From: an uncultured bacterium
GTDB taxonomy: Bacteria; Bacteroidota; Bacteroidia; Bacteroidales; Bacteroidaceae
Assembly: GCA_905215575.1 (NCBI GenBank)
Contig: CAJMQV010000018.1
Coordinates: 1 to 22,077, forward strand
Direction of reading: 5' to 3'
DNA: 22,077 nucleotides
Notes under the pieces: generated by a model
What the model saw: only the letters and a program-made list of their open reading frames with translations
Database searches by the model: none
What the model was told of the DNA's origin: nothing
Translations under genes and position numbers: made by a program
Part shown: piece after piece, positions 1-8,006 of the stretch
How the letters are laid out: the number at the start of each line of letters is the position of its first letter
Numbering within the stretch: position 1 is the first letter of the stretch

Positions 1-850
1 CCTTAGCGTAGCAACCACCTTCGTAGTTGAATACACCTTCGTTATCCCATCCGTGCTCGTCATCACCGATCAACAGACGCTTAGGATCGGTAGACAAAGT
101 AGTCTTACCAGTTCCTGACAAACCGAAGAAGATAGCAGAGCTCTTGCCTTCCTTGTCAGTGTTAGCTGAACAGTGCATAGAAGCGATACCACGCAATGGG
201 TTGTAGTAGTTCATCATAGAGAACATACCCTTCTTCATCTCACCACCGTACCAAGTGTTCAGGATAACCTGCTCCTTAGTAGTCAAGTTGAATACTACAG
301 CTGTCTCAGAGTTCAAGCCCAGTTCAGCATAGTTCTCAACCTTAGCCTTAGAAGCGTTGTAAACAACGAAATCAGGCTCACCGAAGTTAGCCAACTCCTC
401 AGCTGTAGGACGGATGAACATGTTAGTTACGAAGTGAGCCTGCCAAGCAACCTCAACGATGAAACGAACTTTCAGACGAGTACCTTCGTTAGCGCCGCAG
501 AATGCGTCAACTACGAACAAACGCTTGTTAGAAAGTTCTTTTGCTGCCAAGTCCTTCAAAACCTTCCAAGCCTCAGTAGTAACAGGCTTGTTGTCATTCT
601 TATACTCTTCAGATGTCCACCATACAGTGTTCTCAGAAGTTGCATCCTTAACGATGAACTTATCCTTAGGAGAACGACCAGTGTAGATACCAGTCATTAC
701 GTTAACTGCACCCAGCTCGGTTACCTGACCTTTTTCAAAGCCTTCCAAACCAGCCTTTGTCTCCTCTGCGAACAATACGTCATAAGACGGATTGTGCAAA
801 ATCTCAACGGCACCAGTAATGCCGTACTTACTCAAATCAATATTTGCCAT
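1..850 (-). CDS. pckA: Phosphoenolpyruvate carboxykinase (ATP), N-terminal part
   Basis: The minus strand from 850 reads MANIDLSKYGITGAVEI and stays open to the window edge, giving about 283 of the usual 530-540 residues. The C-terminal half lies outside. Family hallmarks visible are GIYTGRSPKDKFIV near residue 55-70, the substrate-loop region with WYGGEMKKGMFS, and the kinase P-loop GLSGTGKTTLS at about residues 243-253, followed by LIGDDEHGWD. The enzyme interconverts oxaloacetate plus ATP with PEP, CO2 and ADP in the cytoplasm. In Bacteroides it is known to act largely in the CO2-fixing direction, feeding fumarate respiration (family knowledge). The gene is divergent from upp, with 245 bp between the starts that holds promoters for both. 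The start ATG is the only one that fits the family N-terminus. Confidence 0.96.
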   Translation of the reverse strand, partial: MANIDLSKYGITGAVEILHNPSYDVLFAEETKAGLEGFEKGQVTELGAVNVMTGIYTGRSPKDKFIVKDATSENTVWWTSEEYKNDNKPVTTEAWKVLKDLAAKELSNKRLFVVDAFCGANEGTRLKVRFIVEVAWQAHFVTNMFIRPTAEELANFGEPDFVVYNASKAKVENYAELGLNSETAVVFNLTTKEQVILNTWYGGEMKKGMFSMMNYYNPLRGIASMHCSANTDKEGKSSAIFFGLSGTGKTTLSTDPKRLLIGDDEHGWDNEGVFNYEGGCYAK

Positions 851-913
851 TTTACTAAAAAATAAAAATTGGTTATTATTTAGTGATAATTATATGCTGT
901 ATTTTTTCCGATA

Positions 914-921
914 CAAATGTA
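914..921 (-). promoter_or_regulatory. Predicted -7 element of pckA
   Basis: On the minus strand this reads TACATTTG, a full match to the Bacteroidetes -7 consensus TAnnTTTG. A TTTC about 20 bp upstream (942-945) could be a weak -33 element. It implies a 5' UTR of roughly 57 nt for pckA. Confidence 0.55.
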
Positions 922-1010
922 GGCATTTTTGCCCGCATGGGGAAACAAACACACGATTTATTTTTCTTAAAAGCCTATCTTTTATCATTAATTTAGAGAA
1001 AGGCACTTGA

Positions 1011-1025
1011 CAAATGTTACATTTG
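1011..1025. promoter_or_regulatory. 15-bp perfect palindrome between pckA and upp
   Basis: CAAATGTTACATTTG has 7-bp arms around a single central base. It lies just upstream of the -33 element of upp and about 90 bp upstream of the pckA -7 element, so it could be an operator for either gene. The right half also reads as TACATTTG, a possible extra -7 element. Its role is inferred only. Confidence 0.3.
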
Positions 1026-1035
1026 CTAAACGGAC

Positions 1036-1067
1036 TTTGCATTTGCGCTTTTAAATAGCTATTTTTG
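1036..1067 (+). promoter_or_regulatory. Predicted promoter of upp (-33/-7)
   Basis: TTTG at 1036-1039 is followed after 20 bp by TATTTTTG at 1060-1067. This is a near-ideal Bacteroidetes sigma-ABfr-type promoter. The transcript would begin about 20-24 nt before the upp ATG. Confidence 0.7.
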
Positions 1068-1095
1068 CTTCCGTTATTAAATAAACAAGAACTTT

Positions 1096-1758
1096 ATGAA
1101 GATTATTGATTTCGGCAAACAAAAGACGGTGATCAACAAGTACATCGAAGAGCTGAGAAACGTAGAGGTCCAGAACGACCGCGCACGCTTCCGCCGCAAC
1201 CTGGAGCGCATCGGCGAGATGATGGCGTTCGAGATCAGCAAGACCTTAAACTACTCAACCAAAGAGGTCGTAACCCCATTGGGCACAGCACAGGTATGCA
1301 CGCACGACGATGCCATCGTCCTGGCTACCATATTCCGTGCCGGACTGCCTTTCCATCAGGGATTTCTGAATGTATTCGATCACGCCGACAATGCTTTTGT
1401 ATCTGCTTACCGCTATTACAAAGATAAAGAATGCCACGACGTTGGCATTCATATCGAATATATCGCTTCGCCCAGCATGGAAGGCAAAACGCTGATCATA
1501 GCCGATCCGATGCTTGCCACGGGCGGAAGCATGGAGCTGGGACTCAAAGCTTTTGAAACGAAAGGGTCACCGGCACAGGTTCATTTGTGCTGCGTCATTG
1601 CCAGCAGACACGGAGTGGAATTCCTGCAACAGCTACTTGGCGAGCAGGACAATGTCACTCTATGGTGCGCTGCCATAGACGACGAACTGAACGAAAAAAT
1701 GTATATCGTACCGGGATTGGGTGATGCCGGAGATCTGGCATACGGAGAGAAAATCTAA
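1096..1758 (+). CDS. upp: Uracil phosphoribosyltransferase
   Basis: This 220-residue cytoplasmic salvage enzyme converts uracil plus PRPP to UMP and pyrophosphate. The PRPP-binding loop IIADPMLATGGSM is at residues 134-146. The flexible-loop region FRAGLPFHQGFLNVF is near 80-94, and the C-terminal uracil-binding segment YIVPGLGDAGDLAYG is at 203-217. Length is close to the usual 205-220. The ATG is preceded by a good -33/-7 promoter and a short leader. The gene is monocistronic: it ends 4 nt from the 3' end of an oppositely oriented tRNA gene, and the first hairpin that could stop its transcript lies beyond that tRNA (1937-1992). Confidence 0.96.
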   Translation: MKIIDFGKQKTVINKYIEELRNVEVQNDRARFRRNLERIGEMMAFEISKTLNYSTKEVVTPLGTAQVCTHDDAIVLATIFRAGLPFHQGFLNVFDHADNAFVSAYRYYKDKECHDVGIHIEYIASPSMEGKTLIIADPMLATGGSMELGLKAFETKGSPAQVHLCCVIASRHGVEFLQQLLGEQDNVTLWCAAIDDELNEKMYIVPGLGDAGDLAYGEKI

Positions 1759-1762
1759 AGAG

Positions 1763-1834
1763 TACCTCCGCCGGGAATCGAACCCGGATTGACGGTTTAG
1801 GAAACCGTAGTTCTATCCATTGAACTACAGAGGC
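1763..1834 (-). tRNA. tRNA-Arg (anticodon CCU)
   Basis: Read on the minus strand, this 72-nt sequence folds as a cloverleaf. The acceptor arms GCCTCTG and CGGAGGT pair with G-U wobbles at 1-72 and 6-67. The D-arm region is AGTTCAATGGATAGAAC, the anticodon arm is ACGGT-TTCCTAA-ACCGT, and the T arm is CCGGG-TTCGATT-CCCGG. The anticodon CCT decodes AGG. The discriminator base is A and no CCA is encoded. A -7 box lies just upstream. No integrase or element sits at its 3' end, which abuts upp. Confidence 0.95.
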
Positions 1835-1846
1835 GTAAAAACAATG

Positions 1847-1876
1847 CAAAGATAAAATTTTATTTGCACTTTCAAG
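1847..1876 (-). promoter_or_regulatory. Predicted promoter of tRNA-Arg
   Basis: On the minus strand TATCTTTG (1847-1854) matches TAnnTTTG. CTTG (1873-1876) lies 18 bp upstream as a partial -33 element. The start point would fall about 5 nt before the mature tRNA 5' end. Confidence 0.6.
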
Positions 1877-1936
1877 CGAAAGGCCAACAAGTTTTTTACG
1901 TTCTCTGGTCTTTTGACAAAAGGCCAAGTATCGCAT

Positions 1937-1992
1937 AAGCCGGAATATCTTTGAAACTGTATTCAGCTCTTCAAAAGATATTCCGGCTTTTT
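1937..1992 (+). terminator. Strong hairpin with T-tract, probable terminator
   Basis: AAGCCGGAATATCTTT (1937-1952) pairs with its exact complement at 1974-1989, giving a 16-bp stem that continues 3 bp past a one-base bulge. It is followed by TTTTT on the plus strand. The only plus-strand gene upstream is upp, about 180 bp away with the tRNA in between. Confidence 0.6.
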
Positions 1993-2026
1993 ATATCATT
2001 CCGTTTTCTACACATCAAAAAAAATC

Positions 2027-2062
2027 CTCAGGACCATTTCATCAAATCATCGGGACCGTTTT
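2027..2062 (+). repeat. Paired short motif, GGACC(A/G)TT type
   Basis: CTCAGGACCATT (2027-2038) and ATCGGGACCGTTTT (2049-2062) are two related copies in the 1835-2214 gene-free stretch. A 14-bp exact copy of the second recurs inverted at 12453-12466 upstream of pdxB. Besides the tRNA promoter and two terminators, I see nothing else in this stretch. Confidence 0.45.
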
Positions 2063-2154
2063 TTCATTTGGTCAGCATCTTTTTTTAAGTACATCAGAAA
2101 AGCACAAAGGATAGCCGAATATGAAGCGACTATTTCCTCATTCTATACAGGAAC

Positions 2155-2194
2155 AAAAAAGAGGTTGCACCCCCAAAGGGATGCAACCTCTCTT
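2155..2194 (-). terminator. Terminator of secDF
   Basis: GAGGTTGCA (2161-2169) pairs with TGCAACCTC (2182-2190). On the minus strand the hairpin is followed by TTTTTTG, 20 bp past the secDF stop codon. It is a typical intrinsic terminator. Confidence 0.8.
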
Positions 2195-2214
2195 ATAATA
2201 TTCATAACTTTTCG

Positions 2215-5200
2215 TTAAGCAGCAACCTGATCGTTCTCCTTAATCTTCTTACCCATAGTCAGGAAGGCAACCGGAGCCGCCATGAAGATAGAAGAGCAAG
2301 TACCGATTACCACACCCAGAATCATGGCAAAGGCAAAGCTGCGGATGCTCTCTCCACCCAGGAAGAAGATACACAGCAATACCACCAAAGTGGTGAGTGA
2401 AGTATTGATAGTACGAGTCAAAGTAGTATTCAATGAGTCGTTGAACAGTACCTGCTTGTCGCGTGTCGGATACAGATGCAGGAACTCACGGATACGGTCG
2501 AATACTACCACCTTATCGTTAATAGAGTAACCGATAGCCGTCAGGATCGCACCAATGAAGGTCTGGTCAATCTCCAATGAGAACGGAACCCAGCCCCAGC
2601 ACAATGAATATGCACCGATAATCAGGAAGGTATCGATAGTCAGAGCCACTACAGCACCTACAGAGAATGCTACGTTGCGGAAACGCAACAGGATGTAGAG
2701 GAAGATGGCAACCAACGCCAATACCACAGAAACGATAGCGCCATAAGTGATATCTTCTGCTACAGAAGGACCTACCTTCTGAGAACTGATGATAGAACCA
2801 CCGGCACGCTCATCACGGTTGATAAAGGTTTCCAGATCCAGATCCTTAGCCAACAGACCGGCATCCTTTAAAGTAGTAAACAACTTAGCCTCAATTTCTG
2901 AGTCTACGTTTGTTCCTGACTCCTGAATACGGTAGTTGGTAGAGATACGCAAAGTGTTGCCCTCAGTACCTAAAGCAATTACCTGAGTAGTTGCGTCGGC
3001 AAACTTATTGTTCAGCAAAGCTCTAACCTCTTCCGGCTGTACCTGTTTTTCGAAGAGAACCACAAAGTTACGTCCACCGGTAAAGTCGATACTCTTGCTC
3101 AAGCCACGTACGAACAATGAACCGAGGCTGACCAGAATCAGAACACCGAATACGATGAATGACTTCTTGTAAGCGCTCATAAACTTATAATTAGTATCTT
3201 TCAAGAACTTAGCCGACAGAGAAGTAGTAAAAGTCAGTTTTGTCCACTTGTCCTTCTCCAGGAAGTGATCGTAAACCAAACGGGTCAAGAACACTGCAGT
3301 AAAGAAAGACACCAAGATACCGATGATCAAGGTAGTGGCGAAACCACGGATAGGACCTGTACCGAAGTTGAACAGGATCACACCGGTAATAATAGAAGTC
3401 AAGTTAGAGTCGAAAATCGCAGAGAAGGCATTTGAATATCCGTCCTTCAAAGCGGCGCGTACATTCTTTCCTGCGCGCAACTCTTCTTTAGTACGTTCAT
3501 AGATCAACACGTTAGCATCCACTGCCATACCCAAAGAAAGCACCATACCGGCAATACCGGACATAGTCAGTGCGGCCTGGAATGAAGTAAGAATACCTAA
3601 AGTGAAGAAGAAGTTCAGGATCAGGGCACCGTTAGCCACCATACCCGGAGTGAATCCATACATGAAGCACATGTAGAACATCAACAGGATGAAGGCAATC
3701 ACAAATGAAGTGATACCCTGGTTGATAGACTCCTGACCCAAAGTAGGACCGACGATTTCCTCAGAAACGATATGTGCCGGAGCCGGCATCTTACCAGACT
3801 TCAATACGTTGGCCAAGTCGCGAGTATCTTCAATTGTAAATGAACCGGTAATAGAAGAAACACCACCGGAAATCTCGCCCTCTACGTGAGGAGCACTATA
3901 TACATAACCGTCGAGTACAATTGCGATGAAGCGTCCGGCATTCTTCTTGGTCAGAACAGCCCAACGACGGGCACCGTCTGTGTTCATGGTCATGCTGACA
4001 CATGGACGTCCAAACTGATCGAAATCATCCTTAGCGTCAGTAATCACATCACCTTCCAGCGGAGCACGACCGTTACGAGAAGTCACCTTAAGAGCATGCA
4101 ACTCATAGATATCACCGGCACTACCCTTACCTACAGGCTTAACGCCCCAAACCAGCTTCATGTCTGAAGGAAGAACCTCCTTAGCCTCAGGAGAAGCCAG
4201 GCAAGCGTTTACTGCGGCAGTATCACGCCATACAGAATAACCGACAACGCTTCCTGAAGGTCCCTGAGCCAACTGCAGAACAGATGCCAGCGGATGTTCC
4301 TTACGCAACTTAGCGTCAGCCTCGCCAGTAGAAGCGGCAGCCTTAGCCTGTGCCTTGTCACCACCCTTCAGAGCAGCAGCCAGATCAACAGCCTTGGCAG
4401 CAGCCTTAGCTGAATCTGCTACAGTTGTATCCGCAGGAGCGGCAGCCTGTGCTGTTGTATCAGCAGTTGTACCGGCAGCAGCCAGACGGCCATCCAAAGA
4501 AGCCAGATAAGGAACAGCCTCCTGAGTGGTATAAGTTTCCCAAAACTCCAGATTCGCACTACCCTGCAACAATTTACGTACACGGTCCGGCTCCTTGATA
4601 CCTGGCATTTCTACCATGATACGGCCCATTTGTCCTTCCAGAGTCTGGATGTTTGGCTGAACGACACCAAAGCGGTCGATACGGGTTCTCAATACATTAT
4701 AAGAATTATCTACCGCAGCCTTAACCTCTTCTCTCAGCACAGCTTCCACTTCGGCATCAGTACTCTTTGAAGAGACCTTACCCTTCAGCTGCTGAGTGGC
4801 AAACAACTCTGCCAGATTAGAGTTTGGCGCCAATTCCTTATACTTGGCAACGAACAGCTTGATGAAGTCACTTTGGCTCTTTTCTGCCTCGGTCTTTGCA
4901 TAATCAATAGCCTGCAAGAAAGCAGGATCGGTTTTATGATCTGCCAATACCTTGACAACATCCGGAACAGAAACCTCGAGGATCACATTCATACCACCTT
5001 TCAGGTCAAGTCCCAGACCAATCTCCATCTCACGACACTCTTTCAGTGTCCATGTACCCATCCACACCGGTTCGTTCATTACAGAATCCAGGTAGTGGTC
5101 GCCTGCTTCTGCGCCCTGAGTCTTGGTAATCTCCTCTGCCTTGTTCATCTGATAACGAGTAACAAATGAGAAGGACAAATAGAAAATACAAACAAGAGTC

Positions 5201-5241
5201 AGCAACAGAGCAAACACTTTTACAAATCCTTTGTTTTGCAT
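2215..5241 (-). CDS. secDF: Protein translocase subunit SecDF (SecD-SecF fusion)
   Basis: This 1008-residue inner-membrane protein uses the proton-motive force to help pull preproteins through SecYEG. The first TM helix is at about 8-28. SecD signature GLGLDLKGG is at 75-83, followed by LRTRIDRFGVVQPNIQ at 184-199. The SecD membrane half covers about 505-665 and contains VDANVLIYERTKEE at 574-587. SecF begins near 690 with its own TM helix, then DFTGGRNFVV at 719-728 and a second set of helices with IGYSINDKVVVFDRIRE at 903-919. Roughly 12 TM helices are expected. An alanine/threonine-rich low-complexity insert (about 253-310) interrupts the SecD periplasmic domain. Fusion of SecD and SecF is usual in Bacteroidetes. 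It has its own promoter and terminator, so it is transcribed alone. Confidence 0.97.
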   Translation of the reverse strand: MQNKGFVKVFALLLTLVCIFYLSFSFVTRYQMNKAEEITKTQGAEAGDHYLDSVMNEPVWMGTWTLKECREMEIGLGLDLKGGMNVILEVSVPDVVKVLADHKTDPAFLQAIDYAKTEAEKSQSDFIKLFVAKYKELAPNSNLAELFATQQLKGKVSSKSTDAEVEAVLREEVKAAVDNSYNVLRTRIDRFGVVQPNIQTLEGQMGRIMVEMPGIKEPDRVRKLLQGSANLEFWETYTTQEAVPYLASLDGRLAAAGTTADTTAQAAAPADTTVADSAKAAAKAVDLAAALKGGDKAQAKAAASTGEADAKLRKEHPLASVLQLAQGPSGSVVGYSVWRDTAAVNACLASPEAKEVLPSDMKLVWGVKPVGKGSAGDIYELHALKVTSRNGRAPLEGDVITDAKDDFDQFGRPCVSMTMNTDGARRWAVLTKKNAGRFIAIVLDGYVYSAPHVEGEISGGVSSITGSFTIEDTRDLANVLKSGKMPAPAHIVSEEIVGPTLGQESINQGITSFVIAFILLMFYMCFMYGFTPGMVANGALILNFFFTLGILTSFQAALTMSGIAGMVLSLGMAVDANVLIYERTKEELRAGKNVRAALKDGYSNAFSAIFDSNLTSIITGVILFNFGTGPIRGFATTLIIGILVSFFTAVFLTRLVYDHFLEKDKWTKLTFTTSLSAKFLKDTNYKFMSAYKKSFIVFGVLILVSLGSLFVRGLSKSIDFTGGRNFVVLFEKQVQPEEVRALLNNKFADATTQVIALGTEGNTLRISTNYRIQESGTNVDSEIEAKLFTTLKDAGLLAKDLDLETFINRDERAGGSIISSQKVGPSVAEDITYGAIVSVVLALVAIFLYILLRFRNVAFSVGAVVALTIDTFLIIGAYSLCWGWVPFSLEIDQTFIGAILTAIGYSINDKVVVFDRIREFLHLYPTRDKQVLFNDSLNTTLTRTINTSLTTLVVLLCIFFLGGESIRSFAFAMILGVVIGTCSSIFMAAPVAFLTMGKKIKENDQVAA

Positions 5242-5296
5242 TTCTAAATTGTTATTTACTTTGATTATTAATTTACTGATATTAGTTACGGAAGCG

Positions 5297-5329
5297 CAAA
5301 TATAAGTTTTTTTTAGATTAAGTCCGAAA
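5297..5329 (-). promoter_or_regulatory. Predicted promoter of secDF
   Basis: On the minus strand TATATTTG (5297-5304) is a perfect -7 element. TTTC (5326-5329) lies 21 bp upstream as a weak -33. It lies in the 102-bp gap after the EEP-family gene, so secDF has its own start and a leader of about 50 nt. Confidence 0.65.
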
Positions 5330-5343
5330 ATTAAGGGATTAAT

Positions 5344-6438
5344 TTAATCTTTTGCATCTATTTTATCCCAGTCTATATAAGTTATGAGCGGATAATGATC
5401 CGAAGTTTTTATAGATCTGTCTATTTGTGTAGCATAAGATTTCAGGTTCTTTGAATGAAAGATATGATCTATCCGCACATAGAAAAGATCCTTGTTGTAA
5501 GAGAAGCCCGGACCATTGCCCGACTCCACATACGAACTGACCAAATTCTTACCAAAACGGTTGCACGTATACGAAATAGGCGAGTCATTAAAATCGCCGC
5601 AGACAAGAACAGACTTACAGCGATCACGCTTGATATATTTCAGAACAATATCCACCTGCGGCGAACGAATGGCTGCGGCATGAGCCATTTTGTTCATCAA
5701 CAGCTTCATTCCGTTTTCCATGGTTTCCTTCTGTGGATCGAAAATCATGTTTTTATATGCCGTTTTATCTTCCACTGTCAAACGGTTTGATTCCAGATGA
5801 TTGTTTACAACAAGCAGTGTATCTCCCTCATAAACCACATGATAAGCGACACTTCCATTACTTTCACTGTCATATTTTATGGACTCCACGGACAACACGG
5901 GCATCTTGAAATAAGCATGTTCCAAAAGTTCTTTTCCGTCATTTACAACTTCGGGAACATGATATCCTGCCTTTTTCATCTTCTTGTCCAGAAGTTCTCT
6001 TATCGATCCGGAAGCCTCCTGAAGACAAACGATATCAGCATCTGACTCCAAGATATACTGCAAGATTTCATTATCTTCCCCCTTCTGGCTTTCTTCCGCA
6101 CCACCAAAAAACGCCACATTATAAGTCAGCACTTTCAAAGCCGATTTGGGTGGATCCTTTTTTAAATTAAATGGAGCATAATCATAAATGAAAGGAGCGC
6201 TCAACAATAACGCTACTGCCGAAATCCAAGCATAGCGCACGTAAAAGATCAGCCAGCCACAAAGAAAGAACAGGTTTATAAGCACAAAAAACGGAAAAGT
6301 CAATCCGAAAAGGGCCAGACGCGGATAGTTCTCCGGAAGCAAATAGACCGACCAGCAAGACAATAACAACAGCAGAGACGAAGTAACATTCGCCCCTGCC
6401 ATCATCTGTAATATCAAATTTTTAAATTTCGTCAACAT
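5344..6438 (-). CDS. Endonuclease/exonuclease/phosphatase (EEP) family membrane protein
   Basis: This 364-residue protein has about three N-terminal TM helices (roughly 15-35, 42-65, 68-88) and then a complete EEP catalytic domain. Motifs are LKVLTYNV (101-108, metal-site Asn107), IVCLQE (136-141, catalytic Glu141), NNHLES (212-217), GDFND (281-285), RIDHIF (322-327) and SDHYP (346-350, the terminal Asp-His). All metal and catalytic residues appear intact. EEP enzymes cleave phosphodiesters in DNA, phospholipids or other substrates. The membrane anchor argues for an envelope substrate, but which one cannot be read from sequence. The start is 3 nt past the rhomboid stop codon, so the two are co-transcribed. 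Confidence 0.9.
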   Translation of the reverse strand: MLTKFKNLILQMMAGANVTSSLLLLLSCWSVYLLPENYPRLALFGLTFPFFVLINLFFLCGWLIFYVRYAWISAVALLLSAPFIYDYAPFNLKKDPPKSALKVLTYNVAFFGGAEESQKGEDNEILQYILESDADIVCLQEASGSIRELLDKKMKKAGYHVPEVVNDGKELLEHAYFKMPVLSVESIKYDSESNGSVAYHVVYEGDTLLVVNNHLESNRLTVEDKTAYKNMIFDPQKETMENGMKLLMNKMAHAAAIRSPQVDIVLKYIKRDRCKSVLVCGDFNDSPISYTCNRFGKNLVSSYVESGNGPGFSYNKDLFYVRIDHIFHSKNLKSYATQIDRSIKTSDHYPLITYIDWDKIDAKD

Positions 6439-6441
6439 AAC

Positions 6442-7368
6442 CTACTGTTGGCTGGCATCAAACAAACGGCGTTTCTCCTCTTCTGTAAGACTACCATAGC
6501 CATCGCGTTTTACTTTCTCAAGAATGCGGTTTATTTCTTCTGTACGCTGTTTCTTCTGGGCATTATATTCCATATCGTCAGTCATGCCACCCTTTGATGC
6601 GTGCATCTTTGGTTTTGACGAGAACTGTTTGCGGAAGAAATCCTGTACCTTCTGTTTCATTTGTGACCAGGAAGAGTCACCGTAATAAGATCCTCCGCCG
6701 TTGTTCTTACGCCAATATTGAATCATAAACCAAGCGAAAATCATACCGCCCAAATGAGCGAAGTGGGCTACTCCGTCTCCCCGATTTCCCAATCCAAGGA
6801 AAAGTTCCAGTACGGCATACCCAATTACAAAGTATTTTGCCTTGATGGGCACCGGCAACGGGAAAATAAACATTCTTTCATTCGGGAAAGTCACACCGAA
6901 AGCCAGAAGAATTCCATAAACGGCACCCGAAGCTCCGACCGTAGTCCAGAAATTCAAATAGCTGGACAGAGGCATCGTATATCCTCCTACAGAAACCAGT
7001 CCGTCCAATGGCAACGCTCCCAGACCGTTCATCATAAAAGAAATATACTGAACCACTTCCTGCGTCAAACCGGCTCCGACACCACAAATCAAATAAAACA
7101 ACAGGAAGCGTTTCGGTCCCCACATGGTTTCCATTACACGGCCAAACATCCATACAGCCAGCATATTGAACAATATATGCTGAAAGTTACCATGCATAAA
7201 CATATAGGTAACCAACTGATAGATCTGGAAATCTGAAGCCAGGAAAAAGTGAAGGCCTAAAATATCGTTCAAGTCCAAATCATAGCGCATGCCCAAAATC
7301 TGTTGCGCCAGAAAAAACAAGACATTGATTATAATCAAGTTTTTGGTTATGGGCGGCATATTCATCAT
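6442..7368 (-). CDS. Rhomboid family intramembrane serine protease
   Basis: About 308 residues starting MMNMPPITKNLIIINVLFF. There are six or so TM helices, the membrane motif FMHGNFQHILFNM, catalytic GASG (Ser about residue 147) and the second catalytic residue in HFAHLGG (His about 205). A cytoplasmic tail of about 85 residues follows, rich in Lys/Gln/Glu. Rhomboids cut within or next to membrane helices; the substrate is unknown. I placed the start at ATG 7368. The longer reading begins at a TTG at 7401 that lies inside the -7 box TATTTTTG and so could not be in the transcript. ATG 7365 or 7359 are alternatives. It is the first gene of a two-gene operon with the EEP protein. Confidence 0.9.
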   Translation of the reverse strand: MMNMPPITKNLIIINVLFFLAQQILGMRYDLDLNDILGLHFFLASDFQIYQLVTYMFMHGNFQHILFNMLAVWMFGRVMETMWGPKRFLLFYLICGVGAGLTQEVVQYISFMMNGLGALPLDGLVSVGGYTMPLSSYLNFWTTVGASGAVYGILLAFGVTFPNERMFIFPLPVPIKAKYFVIGYAVLELFLGLGNRGDGVAHFAHLGGMIFAWFMIQYWRKNNGGGSYYGDSSWSQMKQKVQDFFRKQFSSKPKMHASKGGMTDDMEYNAQKKQRTEEINRILEKVKRDGYGSLTEEEKRRLFDASQQ

Positions 7369-7398
7369 ATTACGTCTTCTAAAATATAAATAACGGTG

Positions 7399-7406
7399 CA
7401 AAAATA
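7399..7406 (-). promoter_or_regulatory. Predicted -7 element of the rhomboid operon
   Basis: On the minus strand this reads TATTTTTG. The transcript would start near 7392, giving a leader of about 24 nt to ATG 7368. No clear TTTG is present at -33. Confidence 0.55.
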
Positions 7407-7488
7407 AAGATTTTATTCCATTCCCCTTATATGGAGATCGGCATTAAGAATTATTTTTCGTAAAAAGAAATACTTTTTCAGAAAATAA

Positions 7489-7519
7489 TTTGATTTAAAC
7501 GGCAGTTTATCTATATTTG
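7489..7519 (+). promoter_or_regulatory. Predicted promoter of the HU gene
   Basis: TTTG (7489-7492), 19 bp, then TATATTTG (7512-7519). This is a textbook Bacteroidetes promoter, divergent from the rhomboid promoter about 85 bp away. Confidence 0.75.
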
Positions 7520-7558
7520 CGACATTATTGATTCTGAAAACATTTAATTTATAAAGAC

Positions 7559-7831
7559 ATGAATAAAACAGATTTGATTAACGCCATTGCCGAAGGTGCT
7601 GGCTTAAACAAGGTTGAAGCTAAGAAAGCTTTGGACACTTGCCTGAATTCCATTTCTGAGGCATTGAAACAAGGCGATAAGGTTGCTCTTATCGGTTTCG
7701 GTACTTTCTCTATTTCAGAGCGTCCAAGCCGCACAGGTATCAACCCAAGAACCAAAGAGCAGATCACTATCGATGCCAAGAAGATCATCAAGTTCAAGGC
7801 AGGAAGCGAATTGACAGATTCAATTCAGTAA
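7559..7831 (+). CDS. HU family DNA-binding protein
   Basis: 90 residues, the normal HU length. The N-terminal dimerisation helices MNKTDLINAIAEGAGLNKVEAKKAL are followed by the HU signature GFGTFSISERPSRTGINPRTKEQI (about residues 46-69), whose arm holds the Pro that inserts between base pairs. The C-terminal KIIKFKAGSEL is typical. It acts as a dimeric nucleoid protein that bends DNA. It has its own strong promoter and a terminator right behind it, so it is a single-gene unit, probably highly expressed. Confidence 0.95.
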   Translation: MNKTDLINAIAEGAGLNKVEAKKALDTCLNSISEALKQGDKVALIGFGTFSISERPSRTGINPRTKEQITIDAKKIIKFKAGSELTDSIQ

Positions 7832-7841
7832 TCATACAATT

Positions 7842-7874
7842 AGGGAATATCAGCAGAATGATATTCCCTTTTTT
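7842..7874 (+). terminator. Terminator of the HU gene
   Basis: AGGGAATATCA (7842-7852) pairs perfectly with TGATATTCCCT (7859-7869) around a GCAGAA loop, followed by TTTTTT. Confidence 0.85.
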
Positions 7875-7972
7875 ATTTGCGATTTACAAAAAATAAATCC
7901 AAAACCAGGAATACCACCTCAATCATTCCATAAAAAATAAACAAGGTGTTGTAGTATATCCCTTTTTCTGCG

Positions 7973-7980
7973 TATCTTTG
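7973..7980 (+). promoter_or_regulatory. Predicted -7 element of the argS operon
   Basis: TATCTTTG matches TAnnTTTG. GTTG at 7948-7951 is a weak -33 candidate. The leader before the argS ATG would be about 20 nt. Confidence 0.55.
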
Positions 7981-8006
7981 CGAACAAAATTATACTTATT
8001 GAGTTT

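Noticed and set aside
173..865. A 230-codon plus-strand frame at the left end
   Set aside because: It is antisense to pckA, whose motifs are unmistakable, and has no recognisable domain.
1763..1834. tRNA gene as an integration site for a mobile element
   Set aside because: The tRNA 3' end abuts upp by 4 nt and there is no integrase or repeated 3' end nearby.
7369..7401. Rhomboid start at TTG 7401
   Set aside because: The codon falls inside the predicted -7 box; ATG 7368 gives the family N-terminus.
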